From NCBI RefSeq assembly GCF_032884065.1, contig NC_088868.1, positions 5,211,647 to 5,275,646 on the forward strand: a DNA stretch of 64,000 bases, given 5' to 3'. A program made the translations under genes and the position numbers. Of this stretch, positions 12,683 to 27,863 are shown piece after piece; position 1 is the first letter of the stretch, and each line of letters starts with the position of its first letter. The notes under the pieces are model-generated. The model saw nothing but the letters and a program-made list of their open reading frames with translations. It searched no databases and was not told where the DNA came from. The DNA is from Artemia franciscana (taxonomy: Eukaryota > Arthropoda > Branchiopoda > Anostraca > Artemiidae).

Positions 12683-13450
12683 CTGAAATAGCAAAAAGAA
12701 CGAAATCACTTAACATTTTTATTCATTCTTTGAAGTGACAGTGTTGCACGCATTAAAAAGTTGATGTATTAAATCAAATATTGCATAATTTAAGTAAAGT
12801 GAATGAGGTCTACTTCCTATAACTTGTAATGCAGCAAGCACAGCTTCAAATACCTGAAATGGTAAAAAGAACGAAATCACCTAACATTTTTATTCATTCT
12901 TTGAAGTGACAGTGTTGCACGCATTAAAAAGTTGATGTATTAAATCAAATATTGCATAATTTAAGTAAAGTGAATGAGGTCCACTTCCTGCAACTTGTAG
13001 TGCAGCAAGCACAGCTTCAAATACCTGAAATAGCAAAAAGAACGAAATCACCTAACATTTTTATTCATTCTTTGAAGTAACAGTGTTGCACGCACTAAAA
13101 AGTTGATGTATTAAATCAAATATTGCATAATTTAAGTAAAGTGAATGAGGTCTACTTCCTATAACTTGTAATGCAGCAAGCACAGCTTCAAATACCTGAA
13201 ATGGTAAAAAGAACGAAATCACCTAACATTTTTGTTCATTCTTTGAAGTGGCAGTGTTGCACGCATTAAAAAGTTGATGTATTAAATCAAATATTGCATA
13301 ATTTAAGTAAAGTGAATGAGGTCCACTTCCTATAACTTGTAATGCAGCAAGCACAGCTCCGAATACCTGAAATAGCAAAAAGAGCGAAATCACCCAACAT
13401 TTTTGTTCATTCTTTGAAGTGACAGTGTTGCATGTATTAAAAAGTATCTT
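12618..13450 (-). repeat. 171 bp tandem array carrying exon 2 acceptor and exon start
   Basis: Units starting with tttaagtaaagtgaatgagg lie at 12618, 12789, 12960, 13131 and 13302, an exact 171 bp period. Read on the minus strand, each unit has a pyrimidine tract, a tttcag acceptor (CT on the plus strand at 12683, 12854, 13025, 13196, 13367) and the first ~66 bases of NPEPL1 exon 2, then about 105 bp of intron-like sequence. The first unit is the real exon; the other four are upstream copies. In the copies the reading frame continues past the duplicated part for about 20 more codons to a stop, so their inclusion would truncate the protein. Copies differ by a few substitutions, with alternating variants (ggtccac / ggtctac). 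Confidence 0.92.
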
Positions 13451-13785
13451 TCACTAACACCAAAAAGAGAAAAGATGGGGATACACGAAGGGATATACAG
13501 GAAGAAAGTCCCAAATGATTTGTTAGAACCACCCCTTTGAGTTTTTCTATGTTAGAAAACACGTTAAAATAGAGACTTCCAATTAAAAACTTCAAACTAT
13601 AAAATACTCACAGTCTAGGAAGAATATTAAAAAACAAAACAAAAAACGCAATAACTTTGAAGTGTACGTGGCCTAAAAAGCAAGTGATATATGAATGCTC
13701 GGTATTTGGTATAAGACAGCACTTCATGATTAGTGATCACTCAAACACTGCATCACTGCAGACACTGATTCTGTTTTCAAAATAC

Positions 13786-13911
13786 CAACGAAGACCACAC
13801 TGCCTTCCCATAACAAAAAACAATAGGGAAATTATTTTCAAAACAGTGGGAATCAATTCAGTGGATATTTCGACCCTATATCCAAGAGCCGTATTCAGCA
13901 CAACACGAGGA
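13786..13911 (-). mobile_element. Penelope-like element terminal fragment with conserved hairpin
   Basis: In reverse complement this segment matches 20840-20980 (end of the plus-strand Penelope-like copy) and 57536-57650. Shared landmarks are ctgaa.acggc...g.cgaaatatc, a gattcccactg-type block, ttccctattgttt and ggcagtgtggtcttcg. It carries the hairpin described in the findings. A (TA)n tract abuts it directly. Confidence 0.65.
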
Positions 13912-14730
<819 letters not shown>

Positions 14731-14845
14731 ACATTAAAATTTGAGAATGAAAACTAATAATGTTTTTTAAAAACAGCCTTAGCATCCTTATTTCAACGAA
14801 GTTCAACCAGGACTGATAAATAGAATAAAGTGAGATGACCAATTC

Positions 14846-14848
<3 letters not shown>

Positions 14849-14915
<67 letters not shown>
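14849..14915 (+). repeat. Poly(A) tract (67 nt)
   Basis: An uninterrupted A run. It may be the tail of an old retroposed insertion, but no coding body is recognisable to its left. Confidence 0.95.
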
Positions 14916-14917
<2 letters not shown>

Positions 14918-15054
14918 AGATCAAGTTTGCATGGGCAACGTGAGGTGTTGTGGCAAACTTTGTTGCCGCAACGTGTTGTGAGAGCAACCCTTTGGTTTTG
15001 TTTCCTTGCTTCGATTAAACGCTGAAGCTGTTAATCTGCAAGGATCTTAAAATA

Positions 15055-15350
15055 AATGCTAGGTGCACCAACTCGCAAAAGTTGCAAACCCCCTATTGCA
15101 ACTAGCAAAAATGGCAAAACCCTCATCGATGAAGATGATTGTAGCCCAGCAGTCGATTATAACTTACAAGTCCCCTACATGTCTTACCACTGGAACCAAA
15201 TTGGTCTTACCATCAAATAAACCGGAAACAGATAATAGGTACACCAACAAGCAAAAGTTGCGAACCTCTGATTGCCGAAGATGATTATCAGCTAACACCC
15301 GACTGTTGCTTAAAACTCCCCTATATGTCTCACAATTGGAATCGGCCTAT
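15055..15350 (+). repeat. Imperfect direct repeat, ~180 bp
   Basis: The phrases caccaac..gcaaaagttgc, gaagatgatt, ctcccctayatgtct and a ggaatcg/ggaaccaa block recur in order about 180 bp apart. No coding sense recognised. Confidence 0.45.
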
Positions 15351-15889
15351 TTTTGGTTTCAGTGTGTACCTTACTACTGAAGTTGTCAACCCCTTTAAAC
15401 TTTCAAACTGGTATATCTAATAAAGGAATTTTTCTACCAAAAAATGGATGAAATATACTTTTATCAGCTCATCAAGAGCTATCAACTACCGCCAAAAAAA
15501 AAATTATCTGTCTTGGTTCAAAAGTTGATTTGTTTTGCCGTAGGCCAAGTTTCTAACGTTATCACTTAGAAAGTACAAAAGGATAAACTCTAATTTCTTT
15601 AGCAACGAAAGAACTTTTAAGTTTACGAGGCACATCTGATACCATTTTTCTACCGCAATCCCAGGTGCAAAACCGAATGATAAACTCAGCTGAAATCACG
15701 ACCAGAAATGGGTAGAAACAATAGATTTTTTACCAGAGGCAAGAGTTCTACAAAGCTTTCCAAAATGCAAAGTCATATTCATCAATCTGGCCTAAGGTAC
15801 ACCTTTTACGTGGCAAAGTGGCAGAGGTTAGACCCTTGCCACTTTCTAGGAATAAACTGAAATCGGGGCGCTAGGAAAAAAAACACAAT

Positions 15890-18800
15890 GATTAAATGCA
15901 AGTTTTCAAAGCCAACCTTGCGTTTTTGGCATCCTGACTCAGATGTCTTTTTGTAACTGGTCCAATACTATTATAAATCGGTTTAGTAAAATATTTTGTT
16001 AGGTCATTTTTAATTAAATTTGAGTATAAAGAAATTAGTGAGTACTCCCCCAAAGTCCCTAGTCAAAAAAATATTATTATTTATTTTGAGACTAATTTCG
16101 ATTGATTCCCCAACCACCAGTTTTATCCCCAAATCTTTACTTATGAGTGAAGATTTTTCAGAAAGTACCGTGTAGGAGGGATTACTAAATATATGCCAAC
16201 CTAAAGCAGAATCAAAGGCGTTATTAGAACTTTTTGAAATTAATGCCTTGTCTATGTCTTTTTTATGCTGGTGTAGCCGATTTTCTCGATTCTGATGAGT
16301 CCTGCCAACATAGTAATTTCCACAGTCACAAGGAATTTCATAGACCCCTCTTTAGAGAGTAACTGAGGTTTTATCTTTACTGGAATTTAAGAAATTAATG
16401 GTTTTAAAATTATTAGTAAAAACTACAAACAGATTATTTTTTGTGCAAACATTTTCTAATTTTGTTGTGATTTTTGAAATATACGGAAGATAGATAATAT
16501 TTGAGGGCTCAGTAGACTCACATTGTGACATATGTTCAAATTTACGGGAATGTCTTTTTAGTCTACGGTTAATTATCTTATTGACAAAAGGAGAGGTATC
16601 CATTACCAAAAAGAATATCTCTGATAAAATTTATTTCTGCATTTATATACGAATCAGAGCAAATATTAAGGGAACGATCGATGAGAGAAGTTATAAATGC
16701 TCTTTTAACTTGTGGGGGGTGATTTGAATTAAAATAAAGATATCTGCTGTTTTGCGTTGGCTTTTGATAGATAATAGAATCCAGTTTATAAGTATTAAAT
16801 AAAAATAAACAAGTTTTTTTAACTGAAAGTCAGGAGCGACATTAAAACTTAAAACGAACAGAAATTACTTCGTATATGAAAGGGACTGATCCCTCTTCAA
16901 CGCCTCGCTCTTTACGCTAAAGTTTTTTATTTTTTAAAAAGCAGAGTTGTGAGAAAGAGTCGAACATTAGCGTAAAGAGCGAGGCATTGAAGAGGGAGCA
17001 GCCCCTTTCATATACGAAGTAATTTCTGTTCGTTTTAAGTTTTAATGTCGCTCCTGACTTTCAGTAAAAAAAAACTTGTTTTTTTTATTTAATTTCTGAA
17101 CGTTTTTTAGTTAATCCATGTTTTGATTTCGGCTCTCCGCAGATGAATAATTAAAACGAAGTGTACATATTTATTTATTTTGCTAAGTGGCTTTCCCATA
17201 GTTTTGATCGAACGATTTTGAGAAAAAGGAGGGGGATGAGGCCCAGTTGCCCTCCAATTTTTTGGGTACTTAAAAAGACAACTAGAACTTTTAGTTTTTT
17301 ACGAACGTTTTCATTAGTAAAAGATATGCGTAACTTACGAATTAGCTTACGTAACTTCCATATTCGTATGTTTTTATTACGTATATGAGAGGGTTCGCCC
17401 ACTCGTCAATACCTCGCTCTTTACACTCCAGCTTAAATTTGGTCCTAATTCCTTAAGAATGACCCCTGAATCACAAAGGCCGTAGAATAAATAGTTGAAA
17501 TTACTAGAAATACTTTAGCTTAAAGAGTGAGGTATTAGGAGGAGATGAACCCCTTATGTGCGTAATATTTTCTGTTCGTTTTAAGCTTTAATGCTGCTCC
17601 TTACTTTCAGTTGAAAAAACTTGTTCATATTTATTTTTTCATTGTTTTTTTTTAAATAATGCTAGAAAATGCACCACCCCCTTCATGGAAATCTTATTCC
17701 CCCATGACAAATTCCTCCATGGAAAGTTTCCCCCACGTAACCCTCTCTTCTCAACCCTTCCTCCTAACCAAAGAATCCTCATGGAAACGTCTGTACACTT
17801 CCCAATAACCATTACTATATGCAAACACTGGTCAAAGTTTGTAACTTGCGTGATCGGTCTTCTGGCAAATTTGGCATATTTTTGTAGATAGGAGCTTGGA
17901 ACTTGTACAGTAGGGTTCTCTGATACGCTCATTCGGAAGGTGTGATTTTTGTTAATATTCTATGACTTTTAGGGGGCGTTTTCCCCTATTTTCCAAAATA
18001 GGGCAAATTTTCTCAGGCTCGTAACTTTTGATGGGTAAGACTAAACTTGATGAAACTTATAAATTTAAAATTAACATTAAAATGCGATTCTTTTGATGTA
18101 ACTATTGGTATCAAAATTCCGTTTTTTACAGTTTTAGTTACTATTGAGCCAGGTCGCTCCTTACTACAGGTCGTTACCACGAACTGTTTGATTACGAATA
18201 ATTAACACGTCAAACAACGGTAGGTTATTTTCAATTTCAACTTCTAGGGTAAACTGCAAATTTTGGTCATAAGTATTAAGATGATCTAAGAAGCCCCAAA
18301 GCTCAGCTTCCCCGTAATTCCAAAGTGAAATTACGTCATCCATATAGCGACCCCAACAGATGTCTTTTAAAAAAAAATAGGAATTTAATGCCCAGTTTTC
18401 AAGGTTCTCGACAGAAATATTTGCCAGTAGCCCGGATAAAGGTGCCCCCATGGGTAACTCATTGTTTTGCTGATAAAAAGCATCACGAAACTGAAAATAC
18501 ATAGAAAACTTATTAGAAATTTTAGATATAGTCATTGAAACTTCACAATCAATTCCTGTCCCTTAAACCTCGATTAAGCGATAATTTTCTTCTATTTTGT
18601 TTTTAAATAATTGCTCAGAAATAGCCACATCTATATTCGTATATAAGTAAACAATGTCAGAACTACTAACTATTGTGATTTCTGAAATACTTGTGTTATT
18701 AAGTTTTTTAACTAAATCTGCTGAGTTACGAATATAGGAATTGTGGGAATACAATAGAGGTTTGAAAGCTGTGCAAAGTCATTTTCCAATATTGGAAGCG

Positions 18801-19480
18801 GGGGCTTTAGTACATGCTACGATAGGTCTGAAGGGAATACCTTGTTTATGTATTTTTGGTAAACCGTAGAGTTTGGGACAGGAACTACCACGGCGGAAAA
18901 TTTATTGTATAATTATGGGGTGATTTTACCATTCTGTTTTAGCTGCTTTAATTCATTTTTATAATATTATTAACAAACTGATCAGTAGGATCACGAGTTT
19001 TTGTTTTATATGTAGTTGTGTCATTTAAATGTGAAAGAAATTTGTTGTCATAGTATGTCGTATCCATTACAACAAGTAAATTGCTTTTGTCTACTTTAGT
19101 TATTATAATAGAGGAGTCTTTGTGGAGATTAGATAGTATTTTTGTGTCGTGCAAATTTTTCGGTGTGAAAGTGGTAGGAGGATCAACCTTTTTTTGGCTG
19201 TTATAAAGGGTATTTATGAGACAAGACCTAAATTCATCAGGGTTAGAAACAGATGGGTAGTATTTATGCAAAGCGGACTCTAGTGACGAAACTATATTTG
19301 CCACGGGACCTTGTCTCGATAGAAAAGAGAATTTTGGACCTTTTTCCAGTGTTTCGAATTCCTCGGGTTCCAACGTTTTAGAAGAAAGGTTAACAATAGC
19401 AGGTCCAGGAGTGAATTTTGAGGAATAAATACGGTTTCTCATCGAAGATTTATTTCTCAAGCTTTCCAACTTTTATAAAG
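15890..19480 (-). pseudogene. Penelope-like retroelement (RT + GIY-YIG), interrupted by repeat A
   Basis: A Penelope-like element encodes one protein with RT and a C-terminal GIY-YIG nuclease that primes reverse transcription. On the minus strand, 19469-18948 gives the N-terminal region (PTTFTPKNLHDTK, ITKVDKSNLLVVMD). From about 18880 come CPKLYGLPKIHKQG and RPIVACTKAP; 18535-18164 gives LPMGAPLSGLLANI and RYMDDVISLW (YMDD motif) and NNLPLFDVLI. After a 1.4 kb insertion the frame resumes near 16795 with IIYQKPTQNSRYLYFNSNHP and then a GIY-YIG core (GVYEIPCDCGNYYVGRTHQN, near 16300-16350). Stops near 18568 and 18778 and a frameshift between 18948 and 18840 disable it. The 5' flank up to about 19980 shares the terminal phrase gcagtgtggtcttcg. 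Confidence 0.85.
16802..18190 (+). mobile_element. Repeat A: palindromic element inserted in the Penelope-like copy
   Basis: This ~1.4 kb segment splits the Penelope-like ORF exactly and recurs at 34016-35768, 36245-37914 and partly at 29040-29800. It has three hairpins: a long inverted repeat at 16808-17080 (arms ~110 bp, with cgacattaaaacttaaaacg and its complement), a second imperfect one at about 17374-17568, and a terminal one (ACAGTTCG, six-base loop, CGAACTGT) at the right end. It has no long ORF. ATTA flanks both ends and may be a target duplication. Non-autonomous; class uncertain. The terminal hairpin and lack of clear TIRs would allow a Helitron/Helentron-related origin, but no CTRR end was seen. 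Confidence 0.8.
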
Positions 19481-20004
19481 TCGCTCCTTGGACAAGCGAA
19501 AATCACGGCTAAACAAATTCCATTCTAGTATAACAACTTGAGAAGAATCAACAGTGGACAGGTTTCCAGCAAAAAAGTTTCCAAAGATTTTCTCTCTGAA
19601 GAAATTATATTTCTTTTTTGTTTTTTGTCTTTAATAACATGGACTAAGGTTTTGAACTATAATGTATGAGCGAATTGCGCTTCTTCCCGGGTATTTAAAT
19701 GTAATTTATATCATAAAGACTTGGGAATAAGGTTTTCATTTCTACAGGATTCTAAAAATTTTGTTGATTGATAACACTAGCATGTTTTTTACCTAAACTA
19801 ATAAAATAAAAGATATCGTAGGTCAACTGCTCCCCATAGGCTGGACGAAAATAGCGACGAAGACCACACTGCCTGTCCATAACAAACAACCAATTCGTAA
19901 TTGTTTGTAATTCGACAAATTTACTTGAAAAACTTAGCAACACAAGTATTTCAGAAAACACAATAGTTAGTAGTTTTGACATTGTTTTGATGCATACATA
20001 CAAG

Positions 20005-20706
20005 AGCAGTTGTAACTTCTCTCATTGATCGTGCTCTGAACATTTGCTCCAATTCGTATATGAGTGCAGAAATAAATTTTGTCAGAGATAAAATCGTAAA
20101 ATCGAAGAAGATATTTCACAATTTTAGGCTACTGATAAGCCCTCAATATTATCTATCTTCCGTACATCCCAAAAATCACGACAAAATTAAAACATATTTG
20201 CTGAAAAAATAACTGTATGTAGTTTTTACTAATAATTTTAAAATCATTAATTTTTTTAATTCCGGTAAGGATAAAACCCCAGTTACTCGCTAAAGAGGGG
20301 TCTATCAAATACATTGCGACTGTGGAAATTACTATGTTGGCAGGACCCATCAGAATCTAGAAAAACGGCTACACCAGCATAAAAAAGGCATTAGGCTAAT
20401 CTCAAATAGTTCCAATAACTCCTCTGATTCTGCTTTAGGTTGGCATATATTTAACAATCCCTCTCACATGATACTTGTTGAAATATCTTCACTCATCAGT
20501 AATGGTTTGGGGATAAATAGGTGATTTGTGAATCATTCGAAATTAGTCTCAAAATAAATAATAATATTTCTTTGAATAGGGACTTGGGGGAGTACTTACT
20601 AAATTCTTTATAATCAAACTTAATAAAAATGATCTAAAAAAATATTTTACTAAACCAATTTATAATAGTACTGAACTAGTTGCAAAAAGACCTTTGAGGC
20701 AGGCTG

Positions 20707-20710
<4 letters not shown>
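20005..20710 (+). pseudogene. Second Penelope-like copy, 3' part with GIY-YIG domain
   Basis: This plus-strand fragment is homologous to the 3' third of the minus-strand element just to its left, about 85-90 percent by eye. It starts inside the RT-to-nuclease linker (acttctctcattgatcg...) and includes the nuclease core CDCGNYYVGRTHQN and LHQHKKG. Point changes and small gaps disrupt the frame. It stands in opposite orientation to the first copy with their 5' sides about 20-30 bp apart. Inverted, truncated partner copies are known for Penelope-like elements. Confidence 0.85.

Positions 20711-20797
<87 letters not shown>
20711..20797 (+). repeat. Poly(A) tract (~87 nt)
   Basis: A pure A run inside or at the end of the second Penelope-like copy. 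The minus-strand copy has only a few A residues at the matching point before 'ggatgc', so this is a slippage expansion of the element's own sequence. Confidence 0.95.
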
Positions 20798-20801
<4 letters not shown>

Positions 20802-20995
20802 GCTAAATTTCAATGTAAGTTTATATAAATATATATATATTCTTTCTTGTATTGTGCTGAAGACGGCCCTTGGACATAGTGCCGAAATATCTACTGAACT
20901 GATTTCCACTGCCTTGAAAAGATTTTCCCTATTGTTTGTACTTTACGTTTGTTTGTTATGGAAGGGCAGTGTGGTCTTCGTCGTCATTTAAGGTT
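20798..20995 (+). mobile_element. Penelope-like terminal (pLTR-like) segment
   Basis: It follows the second Penelope-like copy and shares the terminal module with 13786-13911 and 57536-57650. The module runs: short (TA)n, ttgtgctgaagacggc hairpin, gatttccactgcc, ttccctattgtttg, then gggcagtgtggtcttcgtcg. In Penelope-like elements such repeated terminal modules (pseudo-LTRs) flank the ORF. The repeat B array begins immediately after. Confidence 0.65.
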
Positions 20996-23780
<2,785 letters not shown>

Positions 23781-24904
23781 AAAGGTTTGGGAATTATGTC
23801 TTTGACAACCCCCATACCTTCTCAAGACCCAAGCATAATTTGTACTTTACTGAAAAAATGGCTATGGATCAACATTGGCAAAGTATTGTTGGGACTGTAC
23901 CATTCATTTCATAACTGCACAGCACACATGGTGCTTCATGCTAGGCTGCAAAAAGTGGGCAATCCCTCAATGTGAACAAGTAAAGTGAAAAAACCCAGCA
24001 CCAGACCTGCACAAAATTTGAAACCATATGAGCCTAATACCTTGTTACCAAATAGGAATTGAAATGTAGCCTATATATTGCTGAAAAGCTAAGAGCCCAA
24101 GAACTTGTTCTTATCAAAGGGCTGTCAACTTTCTGCCACCTAGGGTACATCAAAGGATGCCATATGTGCTACTAGCACTTGGCATACTTCTTCAATGAGC
24201 AACAGATGTCAGCTGGTGTACATGACTTCTGAAAGTTCATAGCCCCTTGTTGCTTATTTCTTAGCACTGCAACTTAAAATTTTCTGGATTGCTGAACTGA
24301 AACTGTGCATGTGTTTTAGGCACATGCTAATCAACAACATATTTTCTGCAAAACTGTTTAAAAACATAACTTTAAAAAAAAGATTTATTGAGACAAAATT
24401 TTCTATTTTTGAAATTTTTGTGTTGTATATCATATTTGTCTTTGTCTTAATAAGGAATAAGATATTTTTCTTTATCTTAATAAGGAGCTGAGACAACTTT
24501 GTCTAAAAAATGGCAACATTTGCTGAAATCTATTAGATTTTCAAGCTTTACCATTTTATTGCTACAATATACATAAGAAAAAAACCTGAAACTGTATAAA
24601 TGAACTGGTTTAATATCCCAGATTAAATGCACAAAATTCTCCATAGCCCTGAAAGCATTGGGTTATAAACTGTGTTGATCTAATATTCTTTGACCCAATT
24701 GTCATAGTTTTCAAACCATAATTAAACCTACAAAAACATTCTTTTTTACTAGTAAAAACGTATTTTCAATGGAAACTTTAACAACTAGTATTATTTTAGT
24801 GGTTGGTCTCTCCAGAAGGCAAAACTATAAAATTCTGAAAGCTACTTTAAAAATTCTTAAATAGGCTACTTACTTATAATATTTACTTTACTTTCAATGG
24901 GAAA
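23781..24904. other. Unassigned intronic sequence
   Basis: No gene, repeat unit or domain recognised. AT-rich, with short open frames only. Confidence 0.5.
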
Positions 24905-25200
24905 CAGACAATAACCCATCCTGCCTGACACCAATGAATGATGGGATGACTGATGTAGTCCAGCAGCAGCTAGTCAGTAGCAGCCTCTTCTGCAATCTTC
25001 AGCCAGTCCTTATCCCAACAATGCCTGTGTCAGAGGAAGCTGCCCCAAGGATCCAGGTCATTCTTAAATGTCTGCCAGAGATTATTTCTTTGGCCACCTG
25101 GTCTATGTTTCCAAGTTGGGAGGGGATCACAGGATTTGGTTGTTGTTGTTTTATGATTACTGAGAGGGGAACTTATTTATATTATTCCTAAAAGAGCATC
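24905..25200 (-). mobile_element. LINE 3'-end fragment
   Basis: The minus strand reads as a decayed LINE C-terminus: a TFKNDLDPWGSFL-like block, then an IAEEAA-like block, then HPIIHWCQAG, in the order typical of the post-RT tails of arthropod non-LTR elements. Several frameshifts are present. It is 5'-truncated, so no RT remains. Confidence 0.5.
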
Positions 25201-25639
25201 ATTTTACTTGAACCCCCCCCCCCCCACACACACACACTAATGGTCACCCTGAATTGTATGTGTGTAGTGAATTTTCTATGTGTGACTGTTCTTTATATTT
25301 ATTTAATGACAAACAAGCAATAAGAAAATATATGGAAAACATAGTTTTACCCTTAGGAAGGAGTTGGGGGTAAAATAAAGGACTTGCTCTTAGAAGTGGT
25401 GTCAGCATTTCAGAACTTGATAAAGTAATTTTCTGAACAAACAGGGTGCTTGTAGGAATAGAATTTTGATAACATCCCCTTGAGGCATAGGTTTGCTTAG
25501 GCCCTAAGTCTAATCTATTCCTGAAAGTTTTATTCACATGAGCCTAACTCAGCTTCTAGGATAGCAAGAAGCCTATCATCCAGAATTGGCTATTATACTT
25601 TCTTGTTTTTTTTTAAATGGCTTTATGACATTAGTCTAT

Positions 25640-27520
25640 AGGGTAAGATTCTAGTTTAGTGACTTCTTGCTATCTCAGAAAGAGGTTAGGTTAGGAAATT
25701 GAAACTTTCAGGAATGGGTCTACAGGCTGAAATATGTCCTGGGAAGGTATTTTGAAGTACCTACCTCTACTGCTTCTCCCTCTAGAGGGTCCTTACCTTT
25801 AAAAATATGTGTGTTATCAAAGTGAAACCTTGCAAAATAGATCTTCTGCTTGAATGAAGTATAACAAAATTGTTTTCAGCTTCAAAACTTTGCCCAATCT
25901 CAATTTATAAGGTTTTAAAGATATGCAAATAGGCCTACATTTCCTAAATTTTGAAAAAAAAAAAAACATTGATACAGCTCAGAATTCTACTCAAATTAAA
26001 GGAATTGCATTTTGAGAACTAAAGGCAGAGAAAAAGCAACTGGTAACTGAAAATTAAGGTAAAATATTGTTTTGTCAAAATTTCAATAGGTATAGAACCT
26101 GTCATGTAGGCAAATTTTAGGACCCTCTAGAGGGAGAAGGAGTGGAGGTGGGTACTTTAAAATACCCTCCCATGATATACTTTAGCCTGTAGGACCCATC
26201 CTTGAAAGTTTCATTTTCCTAACCTAACCCCATTCCAACATAGCTAAAAGTCACTAAACTAGAATTTTACTTTCTATTTGTAGACATACTAAAAAGGAAA
26301 CCTAATAAAGATCTGAAATCAGATTTAAGAAAATCCAAAATTAGCTTACTTACTTAGCCTATACTATTCCTATAAGCATCTTAATTTACCCCTCCCCCCC
26401 CACTGCCACAACATGTAAATGCATAGTATAGGCTACTCCTAAATTCAATATAGGCTATTTCATGCATTGGTCAATGTTCCTGTTACCTGAACAATTGTTT
26501 ATGGTCATGAAACTATTTTTAATAGATGTATTTTGACTTTCCAAGCATCTTTTCTCTTTTGCAAAACTACTGCAAACTCAACATTATGGAGTTATAGAAT
26601 TGCAATCATTTCTGTGTTTGTTGATTGGATATTTGAAATTGTGAATCTGTAATAATTTAGAAACAAATTTGGGCTATATATTTGCACATCAGGGGGGGGG
26701 GTAGAGCATAGCATATATTAAATATGTAAACTAACCATATGCTATGCTTTATCCCCCCCCCCCCTAATGTGCAAATATATAATAATTCCATAATGGTTAG
26801 TTTGCAGTAAATTTGCAAGAGAGAAAAAATATTCAAAAAGTCAGAATGTATCTATTAACAACAGTTTCATGACCCTAAACAATTTTTCAGGTAATAGGAA
26901 TGGTAAAATTCTAGTTAATTGACTTCTTGGAAAGGGTTTAGGTTAGGAAAATGAAACTTTCAGGGATGGGTCTACAGGCTAAAGTATTTCATGGGAAGGT
27001 ATTTTAAAGTACCTATCTCCACTCTTTCTCCCTCTAGAGGGCCCTGAAATTTGCCTACTAGACAGGTCTATACCTATTGAAATTTTGACAAAACAACATT
27101 TTACCTTAATTTTCAGTTACCAGTTGCTTTTCTCTGCTTTTAGTTCTGAAAATGCAATTCCTGTTATTTGAGTAGAATTTTGAGCCATATCAATGTTTTT
27201 TTTTCAAAATTTAGGAAATGTATTTGCATATCTTTAAAACCTTATAAAATGGAATTGAGCAAAGTTACGAAGCTGAAAACAATTTTGTTGTACTTCAATT
27301 AAGCAGAATATCTATTTTGCATGGTTTTACTTTTATAACATACATAGTTTTAAAGGTCATCAAATGTCAGGGCCCTCTAGAGGGAGAAGGAGTGGAGATA
27401 GTTGCTTCAAAATACCTTCCCAGGACATACTTTAGTCTGTAAATTCATCCCTGAAAGTTTCATTTTCCCAGCCTAAACCCTTTCTGATATATCAAGAAGT
27501 CAATTAACTAGAATTTTACC
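25640..27520. repeat. Compound palindromic (foldback) element
   Basis: Three palindromes lie in a row. The outer two (about 25650-26280 and 26900-27515) each have arms with aggttaggaaaatgaaactttc, ggtctacaggct and ctccctctagagggcc, in one orientation at the left and reversed at the right. The central one (about 26460-26910) has arms with tcaatgttcctgttacctga and its complement. At its heart is a small palindrome, 26691-26763, with a G run, agcatagcatat, and the reverse ending in a C run. A second, partial copy is at 30795-31910. No coding region. This is a foldback-type DNA element or a stack of them. Confidence 0.7.
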
Positions 27521-27863
27521 AATAGGAACATTGACCCATACATTTCACCATGTGGCCTAAACTTTTTCTCAAATAGATAATAGCCTATGGCAAAAGAAGC
27601 AACATCAATAAGATTAAGAAACAGAAAAATAAATGGAAAATATATGATTTGGGCTCTATATTGGCAAATTAGGGGGGGGGGGGTGTAAAGCAAAAGTGAA
27701 GTGCTTTCATGAATGATGTAGCCTATGCTAAGTATTTTAGATTTTTTAAAATTGTTTCATAGTTTTATAGTGTTTCTTTTTGGATGGACCTAATATTTAA
27801 ACTAACGCCGGCCATATATTTAAATAATTATCAATGCAAAAGAATATTAAATCCCCAGCCTAC

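Noticed and set aside
27508-27693. Short minus-strand frame just downstream of NPEPL1 exon 1, as a further exon
   Set aside because: It lies in intron 1, has no match to NPEPL1 and sits in the foldback repeat arm.
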